Assembly: GCA_046594915.1 (NCBI GenBank)
Contig: JBKJRC010000006.1
Span: forward strand, 124,001-188,000
From: Methylotenera_A sp046594915
GTDB taxonomy: Bacteria > Pseudomonadota > Gammaproteobacteria > Burkholderiales > Methylophilaceae
Length of the DNA: 64,000 nucleotides
Reading direction: 5' to 3'
Positions 62,708 to 64,000 of this stretch are shown here, one piece after another. Numbering within the stretch: the first letter of the stretch is position 1; each line of letters begins with the position of its first letter. A model generated the notes under the pieces. That model saw nothing but the letters and a program-made list of their open reading frames with translations, did not search any database and was not told the DNA's origin. A program made the position numbers and the translations under genes.

Positions 62708-63352
62708 TTGAGTAGCAAAATTAATACGATTACACAGTTAAGTAGCTTTTTAACGTTCGCCATCCTAGTTAATCAAATCAATTTAGCGTATTTGATTTTA
62801 ATTGCAATGCTGTTGCTAGCGGCTTTGATTAAAATTAAAGCCTATCATTTTTTTCGCGTCATCAAACGCTTAAAGTGGTTTTTTCTGGTGATGTTGATTA
62901 TTTTTGCGCTAAATACACCTGGCGAGCATATTCAAGGTTGGCCATTTGTATTGAACCCAACCTACGAAGGTTTGCAGGCTGCGCTAACACAGGTGTTCAG
63001 GATAATGACCTTACTGGCTATTTTGTCATTAATCATGACATTTAATACAAAACAGCAGTTAATGTCTGCATTTTATTGGATGGTTTTGCCGTTGAAATAC
63101 TTTGGGCTGGAAGTGGAACGTTTTGCAGCCAGATTGTGGTTAACATTGCATTATGTTGAATCCAATCAGCGCTTGAATATTGGCGATGGATTGTTGGCTC
63201 GATTAAAACAGCTTTCGCATACAAGTACGATTGAGCAAGAGGCTGATGTGAGTATTGAGCTGAAAATTCCCCATTTTACTGTAGTAGATATGCTGATAAT
63301 TTTGATGTTAATAGCCTTCATTACTTACGTTTCACTCAAAGCGCTACACTAA
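62708..63352 (+). CDS. EcfT/CbiQ-like membrane protein
   Basis: 214 residues with about five membrane segments and the NPTYEGLQAALTQVFRIMTL phrase and ALRW-like RLWLTLHY coupling region typical of the T component of energy-coupling-factor transporters. No ECF ATPase or S component is nearby. The start is most likely the TTG at 62708; no ATG is in frame upstream and the next in-frame ATG would remove the first membrane segment. Its stop touches the ATG of truA (TAAATG), so translation is coupled. Its cargo is unknown. Confidence 0.65.
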   Translation: MSSKINTITQLSSFLTFAILVNQINLAYLILIAMLLLAALIKIKAYHFFRVIKRLKWFFLVMLIIFALNTPGEHIQGWPFVLNPTYEGLQAALTQVFRIMTLLAILSLIMTFNTKQQLMSAFYWMVLPLKYFGLEVERFAARLWLTLHYVESNQRLNIGDGLLARLKQLSHTSTIEQEADVSIELKIPHFTVVDMLIILMLIAFITYVSLKALH

Positions 63353-64000
63353 ATGCGTATTGCTTTGGGTGTGGAATACGATGGTGCACAATTCTGTGGC
63401 TGGCAAAGTCAACCGCAACGATGTGGCGTGCAAGATGCGCTGGAAACCGCCATTGCGCGTATGACGCTTAAACCAACACGCATCCATGCTGCAGGCCGCA
63501 CAGATACTGGCGTTCATGCGTTCATGCAAATTACTCATTTGGAGTGCGAAGTAGCAAGGCCGCTTACCGCTTGGGTGCGCGGTGTAAATGCTTTTTTACC
63601 AGCCACTGTGCGCGTTGTTTGGGCACAGTTTGTCAGCGATGATTTTCACGCGCGATTCTCTGCCACACAGCGACATTACCAATATTTATTGCTTAACCAG
63701 CCAACAGCGCCTGCCATTCATGCCAGCAAAGCTGGCTGGTATCACTTGCCACTGGATGTGTCTGCCATGCAGGCAGCGATTGCTTTTTTACAAGGTGAGC
63801 ACGATTTTAGTGCGTTCAGGGCAAGTGAATGTCAAGCAAAATCGCCGATGAGAACTTTAACGCAAGCGACCATTATTGCGCATCAAGAATCGATAGTTTT
63901 TAATTTTTCTGCCAATGCCTTTTTGCAGCACCAAGTGCGCAATATGGTGGGCGCTTTGGTGTATGTAGGCAATGGAAAACATCCGCCTGAATGGATTGCG
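63353..64000 (+). CDS. truA: tRNA pseudouridine(38-40) synthase TruA, N-terminal part (runs off right edge)
   Basis: The first 216 codons. YDGAQFCGWQSQPQRCGVQD and the catalytic D51 in AGRTDTGVHA are diagnostic, and the later FSAFRASECQAKSPMRTL and FLQHQVRNMVGALVYVG also match. TruA converts uridines 38-40 of the anticodon arm to pseudouridine. The ATG directly follows the stop of the EcfT-like gene. The gene continues past base 64000. Confidence 0.95.
   Translation, partial: MRIALGVEYDGAQFCGWQSQPQRCGVQDALETAIARMTLKPTRIHAAGRTDTGVHAFMQITHLECEVARPLTAWVRGVNAFLPATVRVVWAQFVSDDFHARFSATQRHYQYLLLNQPTAPAIHASKAGWYHLPLDVSAMQAAIAFLQGEHDFSAFRASECQAKSPMRTLTQATIIAHQESIVFNFSANAFLQHQVRNMVGALVYVGNGKHPPEWIA

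Overview
The window reads as an ordinary chromosome segment of a moderately AT-rich betaproteobacterium. Supporting signs are the linear block cimA-leuC-leuD-leuB-(ppnP-yajQ-entericidin)-asd-fimV-truA, the EarP/EF-P pair with an arginine at EF-P position 32, a YheS-type ABC-F protein, RF3, GlnE, YhdP and TldD, and a MoxY-like sensor kinase. A member of the Methylophilaceae or a close relative within Nitrosomonadales is my best guess, but this is inference from gene order and protein style, not a database match. No rRNA, tRNA, IS element, prophage or CRISPR array was seen.

Layout. 1-3.4 kb (minus): a RecB-family nuclease followed by a UvrD-type helicase that runs off the left edge, probably an AddAB-like pair. 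3.4-12.4 kb (plus): a small membrane protein, GreB, then a Cus-type Cu/Ag efflux cluster (cysteine-rich exported protein, TolC-like outer membrane factor, CusB with a C-terminal CusF domain, CusA) joined by overlapping stop/start codons to a DUF3147-like protein and then to earP; efp follows from its own promoter. 13.1-20.4 kb (minus): a PEP-CTERM protein, TldD, a Nit-type amidohydrolase and YhdP. 20.6-27.2 kb: YheS, an unknown protein, a Spy/CpxP-like protein divergent from a CpxRA-like two-component system with recognisable CpxR boxes, and a lipoprotein esterase. 27.2-32.8 kb (minus): a glycosyltransferase, RF3, a very AT-rich GT32-like transferase and acetyl-CoA synthetase. 32.9-47.5 kb: GlnE, YcaO, DhaK/DhaL, an exported rhodanese, a DUF2254 protein, a class III PPK2, a MoxYX-like two-component pair, an unknown lipoprotein and an EamA transporter. 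47.9-52.3 kb: a 34-residue membrane peptide beside a PuuD-like membrane protein, then argD-argF-(small membrane protein)-argG. 52.3-64 kb: citramalate/leucine genes, ppnP, yajQ, an entericidin-like lipoprotein, asd, fimV, an EcfT-like membrane protein and truA, which runs off the right edge.

How it fits together. CimA with LeuC, LeuD and LeuB is a full enzyme set for making 2-oxobutyrate from pyruvate and acetyl-CoA, so this block can feed isoleucine as well as leucine; argD, argF and argG give three arginine steps. EarP modifies the EF-P encoded immediately downstream. CpxRA with Spy forms an envelope-stress circuit whose operator can be read in the shared intergenic region. I found no clearly new multi-gene system. 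The most promising items are the cysteine-ladder protein heading the Cus cluster, the coupling of that cluster to earP, the 34-residue membrane peptide upstream of the PuuD-like gene, the CpxR boxes, and several palindromes and tandem repeats between genes.
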